Of a stretch of DNA of 64,000 bases, positions 38,438 to 51,152 are shown piece by piece. Made by a program: the position numbers and the translations under genes. Source of the DNA: Mactromeris polynyma (lineage: Eukaryota > Mollusca > Bivalvia > Venerida > Mactridae); contig JASFXZ010000009.1 of the NCBI GenBank assembly GCA_032209605.1, positions 12,449,553-12,513,552 on the forward strand, in the 5' to 3' direction. Below the pieces are notes generated by a model that saw only the letters and a program-made list of their open reading frames with translations, searched no databases and was not told the DNA's origin. How positions within the stretch are numbered: position 1 is the stretch's first letter; every line of letters begins with the position of its first letter.

Positions 38438-39351
38438 CATTATGTAAGGCACTGTAATACTATGAGTCTACTGAGTGACATTATGTAAGGCACTGTATGA
38501 GTCTACTGAGTGACATTGTGTAAAGCACTGTAATACTATGAGTCTACTGAGTGACATTATGTAAGGCACTGTATGAGTCTACTGAGTGACATTGTGTAAA
38601 GCACTGTAATACTATGAGTCTACTGAGTGACATTGTGTAAGGCACTGTATGAGTCTACTGAGTGACATTGTGTAAGGCACTGTATGAGTCTACTGAGTGA
38701 CATTGTGTAAGGCACTGTATGAGTCTACTGAGTGACATTGTGTAAGGCACTGTATGAGTCTACTGAGTGACATTATGTAAGGCACTGTATGAGTCTACTG
38801 AGTGACATTGTGTAAGGCACTGTATGAGTCTACTGAGTGACATTGTGTAAGGCACTGTATGAGTCTACTGAGTGACATTATGTAAGGCACTGTATGAGTC
38901 TACTGAGTGACATTGTGTAAGGCACTGTATGAGTCTACTGAGTGACATTGTGTAAGGCACTGTATGAGTCTACTGAGTGACATTGTGTAAGGCACTGTAT
39001 GAGTCTACTGAGTGACATTGTGTAAGGCACTGTATGAGTCTACTGAGTGACATTGTGTAAGGCACTGTATGAGTCTACTGAGTGACATTGTGTAAGGCAC
39101 TGTATGAGTCTACTGAGTGACATTGTGTAAGGCACTGTATGAGTCTACTGAGTGACATTGTGTAAGGCACTGTATGAGTCTACTGAGTGACATTGTGTAA
39201 GGCACTGTATGAGTCTACTGAGTGACATTATGTAAGGCACTGTAATACTATGAGTCTACTGAGTGACATTATGTAAGGCACTGTATGAGTCTACTGAGTG
39301 ACATTGTGTAAGGCACTGTAATACTATGAGTCTACTGAGTGACATTGTCTT
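38438..39351. repeat. 35/42-bp minisatellite, about 25 copies
   Basis: The common 35-bp unit is GAGTCTACTGAGTGAC, ATTGTGTAAGGCACTGTAT. A 42-bp form has seven extra bases (AATACTA). The 42-bp form occurs only near both edges; at the left edge it alternates with the 35-bp form to make a 77-bp higher-order unit that also carries a linked AAAGC variant. The interior is almost pure 35-bp units. Confidence 0.97.
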
Positions 39352-40097
39352 TCTTCATAGAGTAACATAGAATTGACTGATTGAATGATATATTATTCTT
39401 TTATTAAGTGACATAGTATTTGTTTATCGAGTTAATTAACAATACATACATTTTAATTTATGAAACAGGGCTTAAGTATGTAAAATTCAAAGAAAAATAA
39501 CTGCGTTTAATCCATCATTTGAATGGAATTCTTTTTTTAAAGTTTCAATCAAGTAATTAAAGTCCCATTAGATTTGAAAAAGTTCTCAAAACTTAAACAA
39601 AAGAAATTACAGATTTTCAATTTCTTTGAAGTGATTATTTTCATTTCTTCAAATAAAAACATAATTTATAGAATAATACTCATTATCATATCAATCACCA
39701 TTATTCACACTTGCAACCAAATTACTTTAAATGAGATTTGTTTAAAAGTCACACAAAAATGTGTTCATAATTACAATGTGTATCAAATGTAATACTCGTT
39801 TTCACACCTTGTAAAATTCTGCAGCAGAACGACAATAATTTCAAATTACTGTTGCATCCTGGGGGAATTTTTTTCCGTCTCCATTTGGAATGCATCTGAT
39901 GTTACGGCTCAATGCATTAAAATATGTTATTACATACATAGGACAAAGTTAAACTGAAAGTAAACACTGTTTACGTTTTAACTTTATACAAAAAGAACCT
40001 TGAACTTCAACAATTTATTACGCATATGATATCAACTACACGCTACTATCTTAAATAAGCGAATAACATACAGGTACATATAAAATCGTACACTTAC

Positions 40098-40280
40098 CAA
40101 GTAAGGATGATATTGTACTCCAGAACTTTTCACCTGTTTTATCATATCGTTCAAACAATGTTTACATCCACCTTCAGCACACAGATCTTCAAGTTCATTA
40201 AATGCTTTATTTTGTATCTCCTCAAAAACCCACTGTTTAATATCGTCAGATTTACTTAAATCCCGTTTTTTGCTCTTTTC
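40098..40280 (-). CDS. Internal exon 3 of the proposed gene (183 nt)
   Basis: The acceptor ends TTTGCACAG and the donor is a near-consensus GTAAGTG. The segment is exactly 61 codons and is phase 0 at both ends. It encodes a charged helical protein segment: EKSKKRDLSKSDDIKQW, then VFEEIQNKAFNELEDL, then a Cys cluster CAEGGCKHC (spacing C-x4-C-x2-C), then LNDMIKQVKSSGVQYHPYL. High Lys/Glu/Asp content in an AT-rich background, together with both splice sites, argues for coding. The cluster could bind metal or form disulfides, but three Cys alone prove neither. This is the longest complete exon seen and the best query for a homology search. Confidence 0.6.
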
Positions 40281-42254
40281 CTGTGCAAATGTGTGTGTAT
40301 ATATAAAGCTTTAAAATCAAGTGATATTCAGTAAACAAGTGTGGCTGTAAATGAATTACACATCACATACCATGATAATATAAGTGTCATACAACAACTT
40401 GATAGTATTATCTCAAATTTATCTTTATGTATAGCGTAGTAACAGAAAACCAAAAATACCTAAAGCGTATTAAAATACCATGTGGTACATATATATAACT
40501 GTATGTAGAGCACTATTGTGTTAGGTTGAAATGACGGATGAGAGCAAGTTAAGTCTGGTAAACTAACCAGCTGACTACGCTATAAAACAACATAAGTTTA
40601 ATGTCTTAAATGTTGGTATGCTTAAACATCTCTGACAGATAGTAATCGAATCACACACCCATGAATAATTAATAAGGCATCAAATGAAGAATAAATATTG
40701 AATTTAGCTTAATAAATTGGCATTTATCATAAACATGAAAAGTACATACAGGTTTATACTAGCCGAGGAGCTGACGGTTTTCATGTATTCACGTTCGTTT
40801 TTTTTTATCTAAAGCGATTAAGAAATTTCACTCCATTAATAGACTCAATTGAAATTTGGTGTATAGATCTTTACACAAAGCTTAAATTGAACATTTATCA
40901 CAATAAGGTATTGAAATAGAAGTGTCTGTATGCGTGGATGTTCACCCAATACCAGTGATATGATACCATATAAATGTACCGACAGGGCTTTATGTATGCT
41001 TAACAATATGAGGACGAGCGTCGACATTCATCCAAAATTGTATTCATATAGGTAATGAAATTCAAAACACACACAAAAAATCATCAATGCGGGGGGAAAA
41101 AAAATTATTTTCTTATTGAAAGGAGTATAAAACTATCAATTAATCAGGAGAATGCTGAAAGACGGGTCGTCTTGATAAATATGACAGAGTTATTTTTCAA
41201 TCAGAAATCCTTCTTTTCATTGGGGGTTTAAAAACGAGAAAATATTTATACACGCTATCTCATCCCATCAGGTCATGCGATTATAATCAACACCCCTAGG
41301 GGTTTGGAAGACGATCTAATCCTTAAATCGTATTGTCAACAAAACCTAAATATATCACACAACAAAATCTAAATTACACAATCCAACAATCCAATTGTTC
41401 AAACATCTATAATATAAAAAAACAAAAAAACAATTTCAGTGTTTCATTACATTTCCTGTATTAAAGAATGGAACTGTTTGAAAATTGAAAACCACAAATT
41501 CTGTAACTGATCCGTCAATATTAACATAAGGGAATGAGACTAGCAACGTCATGCATTACAGAATATACGACTAATCCGATTTATAAACTTCGTATGTCGG
41601 TAATCCGCACATATTCCGTAAAATCACAGCCACAGTAGTACAAATATTTACATCATGTAGAATATCTAACATTGTTTTTTTGTTTTGTCATATGACAGCT
41701 GTGGTAAAACGTATTGGTGAATGTACTGAAAATCAGTGCCTGAATGAACTATGGCATTCCTGACTTTGTGTGGTAAGCACTTGTATTTTATGCATATAAT
41801 GGGCATTTACTATAGTTCAAATTATTTTACTTTTTTTGAGAAAAAACTTTAAAGAAAACAATTTTTTATCCAAAAAGCCTGGCAATTTTCTCTGATATCT
41901 TAAGACTTCATATTTACATTTGAATCTTCCTTGTGATGCCAAACTCAGAATTAACGTCATCAGTTGCAGAATTATTTATCATATTCAGTCAAGACACCTC
42001 ATACTTAATCAGATAATATTTTCACTACTAGACAAGATATAACCATTACAACCGAAACTTATAATTCAGAATAATTTAACATTCGTTCTGCCAAAGGCAA
42101 TTCAAGGTAACTAATCATAGAAACAATCAATATGTGTTCAGTTTGATCAGTGACAACCTCCCAGAGGTATTTATATATAACATATGTGGGAACATACACT
42201 AAAGTAGATATCTTACTATAAGATATAATAGTAATATACAAGGACACACAATAA

Positions 42255-42470
42255 CAAGAAATATCTTGAAAAAAGATGGTCGGCGCAATTTGAAGGTTAA
42301 GATGTGTTGTGCAACATAAAAAATGCCGATATGTTACGATTGCTGGTCACTCCGGATCCAAAATGGATTTCAGTGAATTCACAATTCGGTACACTATATT
42401 GAAAGGTTAACCAATCCACGTCAAGGTTACAAACATTCTTCGGTTGAAGAGAAATTGCCTTGGTGGTTAA
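42255..42470. repeat. Dispersed repeat, copy 2
   Basis: This is the second copy of the repeat at 19979, same orientation, with scattered substitutions and indels. It carries GGATCCAAAATGGATTT and ends GCCTTGGTGGTTAACG. The ORF at 42297-42515 on the minus strand lies mostly inside it and is not supported as a gene. Confidence 0.8.
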
Positions 42471-43650
42471 CGTAAGATTTGATTGGTTTACAAAACACTG
42501 ATATGCAAATAGCAAACCATGTTAGTTCAGCTTCGCCGAAAACCTCAAAAACTTTCAAGGCTTAACTCATACCAATGCTTCTCATGTCATATATAGTCAC
42601 ATAAACTTGGTAAGATATTAACATTCCTTGATCAGTCAACTATGAAGTAAGTTTTGAGATTTTGTTTAGACATTGATAGTGACCCAATAAAACTTGGTAT
42701 TTCCATGGTAACAGATTATTCATCACTATCATTGGATACTAGTACTTCAAAGTAATGTTTGCATGAATACAATTCTGACCCTATTAGCTATGACAGGAAT
42801 GATGATGAGAAGATTCAACCATATCTCGGCTAATAATGTCTTATAAAAATAGAATTGTTCACCTTTAAATACCGAATGGGACAGTCCAATATATAAGAAG
42901 GAAAGGTCCACTTCAAAAATAAGGATAAGCTGGTCAATGTATTGATAAAATATACTTTGTGTAAGTACAAAAATGAAACTTAAACATGCAATGGGAACAG
43001 CGTAATGGTTGAAAACTTAAAAGTTGTCAAAATCTTTGGACGTGAGTCCCCCCCCCCCTCAAAATATGAGTACTTAAAATCACTTAAATGGTGGTAAGAA
43101 TATTTACTTATTTGATAGATTGGCGCAGAAAAAAAGAAAAGTGGGTAATCGGATAGCCCCTTTCAATATGGAAGTATTTCATTTCATCTGCCAAACATCT
43201 CCGATGTCAGAATGTCGTTAAAGTAGAAAAACCTTCACAAATGATCAAATGTTCAAGCCGAACAAATCCCTGCATTATACAACTTCATTTACATAAAATA
43301 ACTGTAAGGAAAATTTGTGAGGCTGAGAACTTTTACTGGCAGTTGAACATACGCATATAATTAATCGTATGAATAAACGTAAACACATACGAGAACAAAG
43401 TTGCAATTTTTCAATGAAAATATTGAAAAAAAATGCACGGAATGTGGAAACCTAACCTGTCAGTGAAAAACACTGAAAAACTGGTTTATTCATGAGGCCA
43501 TTATATATAGATGCTGGACGGTCGAATGATTTAACTATGCCAATAGGATACAAACTAACCAAGTTTCAAGTTTGACAGACAAAAATCTTTGTTCAATTAT
43601 CAATAATATAAATAATAAATATGGTTATATTTATACTGCGATGTATCGAT

Positions 43651-43776
43651 CATATGCTAATTATAGAAACTGCAGTCAACCTGTGCAGTATGATAAATGA
43701 CCATATGCTAATTATAGAAACTGCAGTCAACCTGTGCAGAATGATAAATGACCATATGCATTTTTTCCACCTGTGC
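43651..43776. repeat. 51-bp tandem repeat, 2.4 copies
   Basis: Two copies carry CATATGCTAATTATAGAAAC and TGCAGTCAACCTGTGCAG. A third begins CATATGC and is truncated. Confidence 0.9.
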
Positions 43777-43792
43777 TTGAAATATCTATGTT

Positions 43793-43883
43793 ACACCCCA
43801 CCCCCAATGTATGGTGAGTCTCGTGCAGATAATGACCCCACCCCCAATGTATGCCGAGTCTTGTGCAGTCTCGTGCAGATAAT
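43793..43883. repeat. 43-bp tandem doublet
   Basis: Two copies of CCCCACCCCCAATGTATG with GAGTCTCGTGCAGATAATG; the second has a small internal duplication (GTGCAGTCTC). Confidence 0.8.
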
Positions 43884-44098
43884 GTCATGTAAAGATGCCA
43901 CATCACTGCGAATAATGACTTTATTGAATTTGTAAAATCACACATTAGTATAACAAAAAGCCTTTAAAAGGCAAGTCTTTTTATTAAATACAGTCCTTAA
44001 AAAAGGTATGTAAGAAAAATAATGTATCACTGGCTTCCTGTGCGGATGGAAATCTCCGGCTCTCGGGGAACTGTTTAGGTGGTAAGTAGACAGAGCCT

Positions 44099-44190
44099 CG
44101 TTCCCACCTATTCAGTTACCCTCAAGCTGGATATATCTATCTGTCGTTCCCACCTATTCAGTTACCCTCAAGCTGGATATATCTATCTGT
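44099..44190. repeat. 46-bp tandem doublet
   Basis: Two identical copies contain CGTTCCCACCTATTCAG and CTCAAGCTGGATATATC. Confidence 0.9.
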
Positions 44191-45640
44191 ATCTGAAGCC
44201 AGTAAGATATTCTTATAATCTTACCACAATCAACTTAGGGAACACTTTCATCACAGAAATGAGATTTGAACTTGAAGATCAATCTCAAGTTATATAAACT
44301 CCGCCCACATTAGGTTTATGACATTAGTTGAATAGTGAATACAAGTAACCATAAATCTAGCAAGTATTTGTGGTTGCACAATACAAACCAAGTTTTTTAG
44401 AAAGAAATTCTATTGAATATTCCATTCAGAGGTAAAAATCTGATGGTGCAAGGAGAAATTTAATAAATGATAAGTGTATGCACCTAAATTTCACTTTCAA
44501 TCATGAAGTAGACTTTGATATCATGTAAAGTCTCCTACATACACGAGATATTTGACAGTATAAACAATGGTATAATTCAATATACCCAAGTGTTAAAATT
44601 TACTACAGGGAATAAATCACAAACATAAATATTGAAACGAATCAAGATCATACAATACATGGGTGAACGGGAATATAAACACATGTAGGCCACTTTACGA
44701 GCTACGTGAGTCACATGGGTGGACTACGGGAGTCCTCGGGGATGTTCTGGGTCACCATACGTTGGCAGGCTGGAGGACTTCACGCAACCCCACTTCTAAG
44801 TGACCATTCCCAGACTGCAAACTTCAGAAATATCCCCTTCACAGCACTCGGACAATAAAGGCAACGAATACGGTACTTATCAGTCACGGTGCTATTGGCT
44901 TCTTACTTAAGTTTATAATTATAAAGAACGGTTTAGCACCAAAAAAGATAGCAATACGCCAAGACAAATATCATTACCAGGAAAGTCTACGAGATAATAG
45001 ATATGTGGGTCACAGATAAACGAGAAAAAATGATTGATATGTTACTGACAAATATGTGTAATACAATAATCTAAAATGTCCATACAAAGTAATATGATGG
45101 CAAAATGATGGTAATAACTAACACGTAAGCAACGAAAATGACGAAAAAGGAACAGAAAATTTAATGAATATAGGATGTGTCAATGACAAATCTAGTCGAG
45201 GGGAAATCTTGATGCTATACAGGGGGCATATTGAAAAGATCAAATATTTAAATGTTGAAATGGATTAAACATTGATGAAATAGAAAATAATTGAATAGTG
45301 AGCGAAATGAGTGATTGAGAGAATGAACAAATAGGAAATGGAAAGATTAAAGGTGGAAGGAAGGAAGAAATAAGAAAAATGAGTTGATCAGATTAAGATT
45401 ATTAAAACAAATACAAATGAAAATGAAAGAAGATTTATAAATTCTCATGAATAAATGAGGAAAAATATAAAAAGTGAGAGATGAAAAAAATGAACAAACA
45501 CAACACGTAACATCATGATGGAGTACTCTGGAAACTCGATCTATCACGAAACCATTAAAAAAAACTACACGCAAATAAGCATACAGGTAGTTTTAAACGA
45601 GAGAGCGTTAAACTTTATATACATGTATAAGTTTACTTAC

Positions 45641-45783
45641 ATTAAGATATGGGTGATATAAAACAGGCAGTCCTCCGTTAGGAACTTCTGTGCGGATTTT
45701 CATCTCTGTGCAAGTTTCACCCGAATGATACATTCCAACACAGACAGAAGTTGAAGTCTTAGTTTCCAAGAACAATTCACCAT
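45641..45783 (-). CDS. Internal exon 2 of the proposed gene (143 nt)
   Basis: The acceptor is pyrimidine-rich and ends TTTTCTACCTAAG; the donor is a strong GTAAGTAAAC. Two bases complete the Asp codon from the previous exon, then 47 codons read open and end in phase 0. The residues begin GELFLETKTSTSVCVG, continue MYHSGETCTEMKIRTEV and end PNGGLPVLYHPYLN. Alternating hydrophobic residues with two Cys suggest a beta-rich domain, and a Pro-Asn-Gly-Gly turn precedes a YHPYL motif. The other two frames contain early stops. The same YHPYL string ends the next exon, which may be a coincidence or a short internal repeat. I do not recognise the domain. Confidence 0.6.
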
Positions 45784-48700
45784 CTTAGGTAGAAAATACT
45801 ATTATGGCAATTAACACTACTAACAAAAATCTGTTCAGACATGTGTTGAAATTAATCCTGTTAAGTTAATTAACATTGGACCCCAATATTATCACCAAAA
45901 CGTGTCAATCGCAAATAAAATATGTTTTACTAATCAAATCAGAAGTCGTCTGCTAGCCACTGTGAAATCTCACACAAAACACGCTAGCTATTGTATACCA
46001 ACTCGTATCTGCCCAATAATACCAATATATGTAATGTAATCAAACAAAGCCACAAATGGCTTTCCCGGTTAATTCCATTAATGGGATTTCTTCACCGTCA
46101 GTCAGTTGCACTGTCACACACGGCCATTTTCAGGTAGATAACTGATCATCAATACACTATATCATATGCACTGTTTAACAGAAACTTTTCTCCGAATTAT
46201 TCTCTGTACGGTTGCTATGTCACTTTCTACCAATATATACGATATCATCAAATGTATTAAAAGTCGATGACCCGGACAGTTTTCAGATAAATTTCTTTTT
46301 ACGATCCAAAAATATGCAAGCGACTTTTCACACTAAAAGGCATAGGGTTAGGTTGAATGCATCAAATACATGTATGAATAGCGAAATTCACAAGTGGTCG
46401 TTAGAATATCGAAGCATTATCCGCCCCAATCACACGTCTTTTATATTCTTTAGAAGCAGAAGACACTCTATTAGAAGAATAGCGACAATATCAACTCTAT
46501 GTTTTCACCGTCTTGTTTGTATTCAACTGGTTCAAATCTTCTCGATTATATTTGTTTTGAACTATTGGATATAATACATTGAGTATGCAATGCGCATTTC
46601 TCAAACCACACAAAAATAAATAGAGAGAATAGATTGTGTATTAAATGATGGTATAAATGAGTAATATGGGGATTGAAACAATATTTTATCACTATTTAAC
46701 CTTATAGATAGAAAGTAGCAAGAAAGCCTGTTGAATGTAAAGCTATTGATTGCGGCTATTACAGGCATGGTTGGAATAGTTATAAAAGGACGTATTAGGC
46801 AGACACAGCTGGTCTAAATCTCCCTGTAGGCGAAAAACCTGTATGTATATGAGACAATAATTTATGCACGAGCTCTCGTGTAACCATGCAACAGATGACC
46901 AAGACGTCAATACTCCGTAAAATGACCGATAATCACATGACGAGTTGGGAAATGAGACAATTTGTAAACATATCTCTGGGATTAGAATTTCCATTATCAA
47001 TAATTATAAACAAGTCAAACACTAAACTTCGCAGACATTTAAGAAATAAACAACCTTCCTTTGGCAGATTAGAAGGCATATTTCTCTTTCCTAAAGTTAA
47101 ATAAAGACTGTCACATTATTATCTAGTTAGGATTCAAATCTATAAAAAATATGACAAGTCCAAAAAAATAAAATGTAGAATTTTCTAAAACAAGATATTT
47201 TAATTGCAGATAACTGTTTTTCCGTAACAAAGAATACATTGTGAAGATGCATGTGCTTTTAAATATTGTTGGATTTTCTAAGTTAGTGCTTTCACACAGC
47301 AAAGTACCTTATAGAACACGATCAAAGGTCTGAATCAGAAAAAAAATGAAAAAGTGTGCACATTGGTTTAAATGGTTCAGTTTGGTATCAGTTACAGCCT
47401 GAGTCCATCAATACAGATATCATTCTATCAATCAGTCCTTAAGTTATATATACACCTATAATTCCAGACTTCCAGGCCGGACAAGTACATGTATATTCAA
47501 AAAATATTATTTTCTGCCACCAAAACAATAGAGCAGAGGGATAATTCCTAAATTTTACGGTATCCAGCAATAACTGCTAAGAATGACATTGTTTTTTGTT
47601 TAATAGCAAAACTTTCAAATATTGAAGACTTTGTTTGTCCACAAATGGATCTAATATGAACAATATCAAACAACTACAGAAAATGTAATTTTCTCCGTTT
47701 GAATATAATGAATTAGGAGATAATTGATTTCCCTTATTAATGCAGAATATTTCAGATTAGGTTTGAAAGTCATTCAGCTTTGGGCAGCCGATACATAAAT
47801 ACCTGCTTTTTTTTTCTTTAAATTTAATTATGAAATGTTATTTCATGAAATCGTATATTACGAGGTTTTAAACAGTCATACGTGTTCATGAATGTATGTT
47901 GCTTTATGTGTTGCTTATCGGAGGTGTTAAAGAAGGGAAAGGCTAAGGTCAAATATTGGTGTAATCACGTTTGTTGATTCACACGTGCGTGAGTAAGCCT
48001 ACTTAAATATAAACTTTACACATCCCGGTGTATTATATTAACACACAAATCATATTACCAACAGTTGACTTAATGAAATGAAGTCCCAATGGATTTCAAA
48101 CATCCATACAAGTTCTCGTTGCAGGCACGAGATTTCTTACTTTCTTACGCCTTCCACTGTGCCATAAACAGTTTCTCAGTAAACATCGAATAAATAAAGA
48201 CATCAGGCGAATACATTCATTCTTAATAGGATAAGTGCATTTGACAGAGACGTTCTCTCGAGACAACTTTTGGATATAACGCAGACTCACAATACCATGT
48301 AACCACGACTAACAAGACAAACATCGAGCGTGGAGGACAAGTTCTACACTTGGGGCCGGAAAAAATAACATTTCAAACATTTTGTTTATTATGCTTCAGT
48401 TGACATCTTTGAGAAATTGTTTAACAAGGTAACAGTTCAATGTAACATATTGCAAAAAATCTTCCAATATATGACATTAATAAATGGTAAGACATTACAC
48501 TACACACAGGTGCAGCATTTCGGTATCTCAAAGTGAAGTGCAACACCAAAGTCTTATGCTTCAGTGTTACACATAATAATGTTTTTCCCCCCCCATAATT
48601 TCAAGCATTTCAAACAGATAAAAAATTGCGATAAAATGCAGCCAAAAAAGTAGTTACACTCGCTTACAAGCATAATTGTCCCCTTGTCGACTCCCTTACA

Positions 48701-49250
48701 AGATGAGCAAAAAATAGAATTTGCATAAAAAAAATAAAATTCCAAGAATTTTTTCTATCACAAAAATATCAATGTATAATTCAAAGACGGCAATATAATT
48801 AGTGAACCACAGGGACGGCAGCTGCAGATTGTCAGGCACATCAGAACGACATCGTTTTCCACAAATTCTAAATAGCAATAGAAGTCTAGGGAAATCGGAT
48901 GGTATTGATCAACAAGCAAGCACGAGAGAATCTACGGCCATGGCACGAGATGGCTATTGTTGAGGAAACATTAATTATCAGCTGGTAAGCTTTCACTCAG
49001 AGACATCTAAAAAGAGACTTGTTACACTTAAACTAAGCAGAGTTTTATAGCAAAATTCAACAAGATTTTAAGACTTTAAAGTGACAAGATAACAAGTATT
49101 AAATAAAGATAACTGTGAATCAAGATTTCAGGACAATTTCCTATGAAGCTGATTACAATGCCAAGGGAATTTTTGTTGTCTTCACCAAGAAATTTCATCA
49201 ATGTATGATATTAAAAGAATTAAAGGCCAAATTTGTGTCTGTGGGTCAGC

Positions 49251-49548
49251 ATTTGTTTGTGTCATGGTCTAAGGAGGCAACATTTGTTTGTGTCATGGTC
49301 TAAGGAGGCAACATTCGTTTGTGTTATGGTCTAAGGAGGCAACATTCGTTTGTGTCATGGTCTAAGGAGGCAACATTTGTTTGTGTCATGGTCTAAGGAG
49401 GCAACATTCGTTTGTGTTATGGTCTAAGGAGGCAACATTCGTTTGTGTCATGGTCTAAGGAGGCAACATATGTATGTACCATGGTCTACAAAGGCAACAT
49501 ATGTATGTACCATGGTCTACAAAGGCAACATATTTATTGTGTCATGGT
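49251..49548. repeat. 31-bp minisatellite, about 9 copies
   Basis: The unit is GTCATGGTCTAAGGAGGC, AACATTCGTTTGT. Variants occur in a fixed order (ATTTG-GTC, ATTCG-GTT, ATTCG-GTC) that repeats, so the first six units form two copies of a 93-bp trimer. The last units change to TACCATGGTCTACAAAGG. Confidence 0.95.
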
Positions 49549-49606
49549 CCATTTACAGATAACACTTTTTCTGTCTTTTTGTGTATGTGCCATGGTCTAT
49601 CTTGGA

Positions 49607-49617
49607 GGGGGGGGGGG
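49607..49617. repeat. Poly-G tract, 11 bases
   Basis: An uninterrupted run of 11 G, directly visible. Confidence 0.9.
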
Positions 49618-50705
49618 AGATTTGTGTATATATATTACTGGCTTATCTTGGATTTCCAAACCATATTTTATGGTGAGTTTCAGCACACCGGACAGGTACT
49701 TTCTGTTCAGCCCAAAAGAATAATGGCTTTCTTAGAGGGACTGAATTAAGTGTTTATGCCAAATATCAACTTTTGGGACCATCTAAAACCCAGTATATTC
49801 TTATATTTTATATTTAAAACTCGCTGGACCACATTTTTCCACATTTACTGTCATAAGTTTGTGCATTCAAATGTTTTTAGTATAAATCTGGCCAGTAGGG
49901 ACCTGTGTATTTTTCAGACAGCGTACCAGTATTTGGGTAATACCAGCAATATATTAGCATAACTAAACTCTTAAACTGACATACCAATTAAAACTAAGTT
50001 TGCATATTTCTTATTTGATAATCCTACAAGTACTGACACACAATGCTTTTCTACCATACTTAACAATGACGTAAATGGACGATGTATCTTATTTCTCAAA
50101 TATTAAAGCAAACATTTTGAATCAAAATTTGCATAATAATTGTGAACTCTAAAATAAAATCTCGTAAAATAAACTTCATATACGTCATATTACATTGTTT
50201 CTTTAAAATAAAATTAATCATATGAACAGATTTTAATCAAGGATTTTGCAACTAAGTATAGAGAAAATTCATCAAACAGTTTTCCAATTTATAGTATTCC
50301 TTAGACTCGGTGGTTGAAAACAGGCTAGAATTTATTGTTCCTTTACTTGTTCAATACATAATTTGGATGACATTTAAACAAAGAATGTTCATGATTTATC
50401 TGTAATGAAAATACAATATAACCTGGGTTTGTGAATAATCAATTCCAGTGGATCTCTTCGCACTTGGACAGAAAAATGCATAAATAAACCATAAAAGGAA
50501 AGCATTTCCATTCTTAGAGAAAATTAAGTGGACATGGAACATTAACAACCCGTTATAAAATATTGAAGTATTTGATAACATGATTATTCGATATCGAATT
50601 TTCTCTTTGTAAATATTTTATAGTTCATTATCATGAAAAGGACTGTGATGTCATTAAAATTACTAGTCTTGAAAATATGACCATGATAATGATTGTTACG
50701 GGTGG

Positions 50706-50912
50706 ATGGATAAGATCAGAATCCGACCACTGTCTGGAGTATTTAGTCCAAAATTAAAGACCAGTCTGGGGTATTTGGATAAAGTCAAAATTCCAGACCA
50801 GTCAAACGGTTTGGATAATGCAAGAATTCCAGACCAGTTTGGGAGGTTGGGAATTCAAGACCTGAGTCTTGGAAGTTTGGACAAGACCAGAATTCCAGAC
50901 CAGTTGGGGGAA
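50706..50912. repeat. Degenerate repeat of about 30-40 bp
   Basis: The words ATTCCAGACCAGT, TTTGGA and GGATAA recur with irregular spacing. A 73-codon plus-strand ORF carries the recurrent RIPDQ and KIPDQ words. An ancient minisatellite is more likely than a gene, as there is no splice or start support. Confidence 0.6.
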
Positions 50913-51152
50913 ATCCTGTCAGTATAAATTAAAGCAATATAGTAGGGAAAAATGCTTAAAGCAAGTACGGGCACAGAACCAAAAGTCCTGTCCAGACAAT
51001 TGCTGAATCATGTCATTGTCTACGGATTACTAGTTATCAATCAAATAATCATTATATTCACACAGCGTGAAAGATTTAATTGAATAGTGACTTTCAAAAA
51101 CAATTAGGACCATTATAACAACACGTGGATAAAACAATATTGGAATATTTAC

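Larger units (their letters stand above)
31144..40097 (-). other. Proposed introns with 47-bp and 35/42-bp arrays and SINEs
   Basis: Interrupted only by the candidate exon at 35550-35605, this stretch holds a CAGGGATG-bounded element at 31177-31289, the 47-bp array at 32730-33630, a dispersed repeat at 34796-35080, SINEs at 35758-35995 and 37630-37820, and the 35/42-bp array at 38438-39351. The intervening DNA (31.3-32.7, 33.6-34.8, 36.0-37.6 and 39.4-40.1 kb) is AT-rich with no supported gene. Confidence 0.35.
40281..45640 (-). other. Proposed intron, about 5.4 kb
   Basis: This is AT-rich sequence with the second copy of a dispersed repeat at 42255-42470, a short C run near 43050, a 51-bp doublet at 43651-43776, a 43-bp doublet at 43793-43883 and a 46-bp doublet at 44099-44190. 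A locally GC-richer stretch at about 44690-44830 has no feature I can name. Nothing else is supported. Confidence 0.4.
45784..51152 (-). other. Proposed intron, about 5.4 kb, with the 31-bp array
   Basis: It contains the 31-bp array at 49251-49548, an 11-base poly-G run at 49607-49617 and a degenerate repeat at 50706-50912. ORFs at 46212-46574 and 46743-47104 have no coding character that I can defend. The rest is ordinary AT-rich DNA. Confidence 0.4.

Noticed and set aside
46212..46574. 120-codon plus-strand ORF
   Set aside because: No repeat explains it, but there is no recognisable domain, no splice signals in keeping, and the length is near what chance allows.
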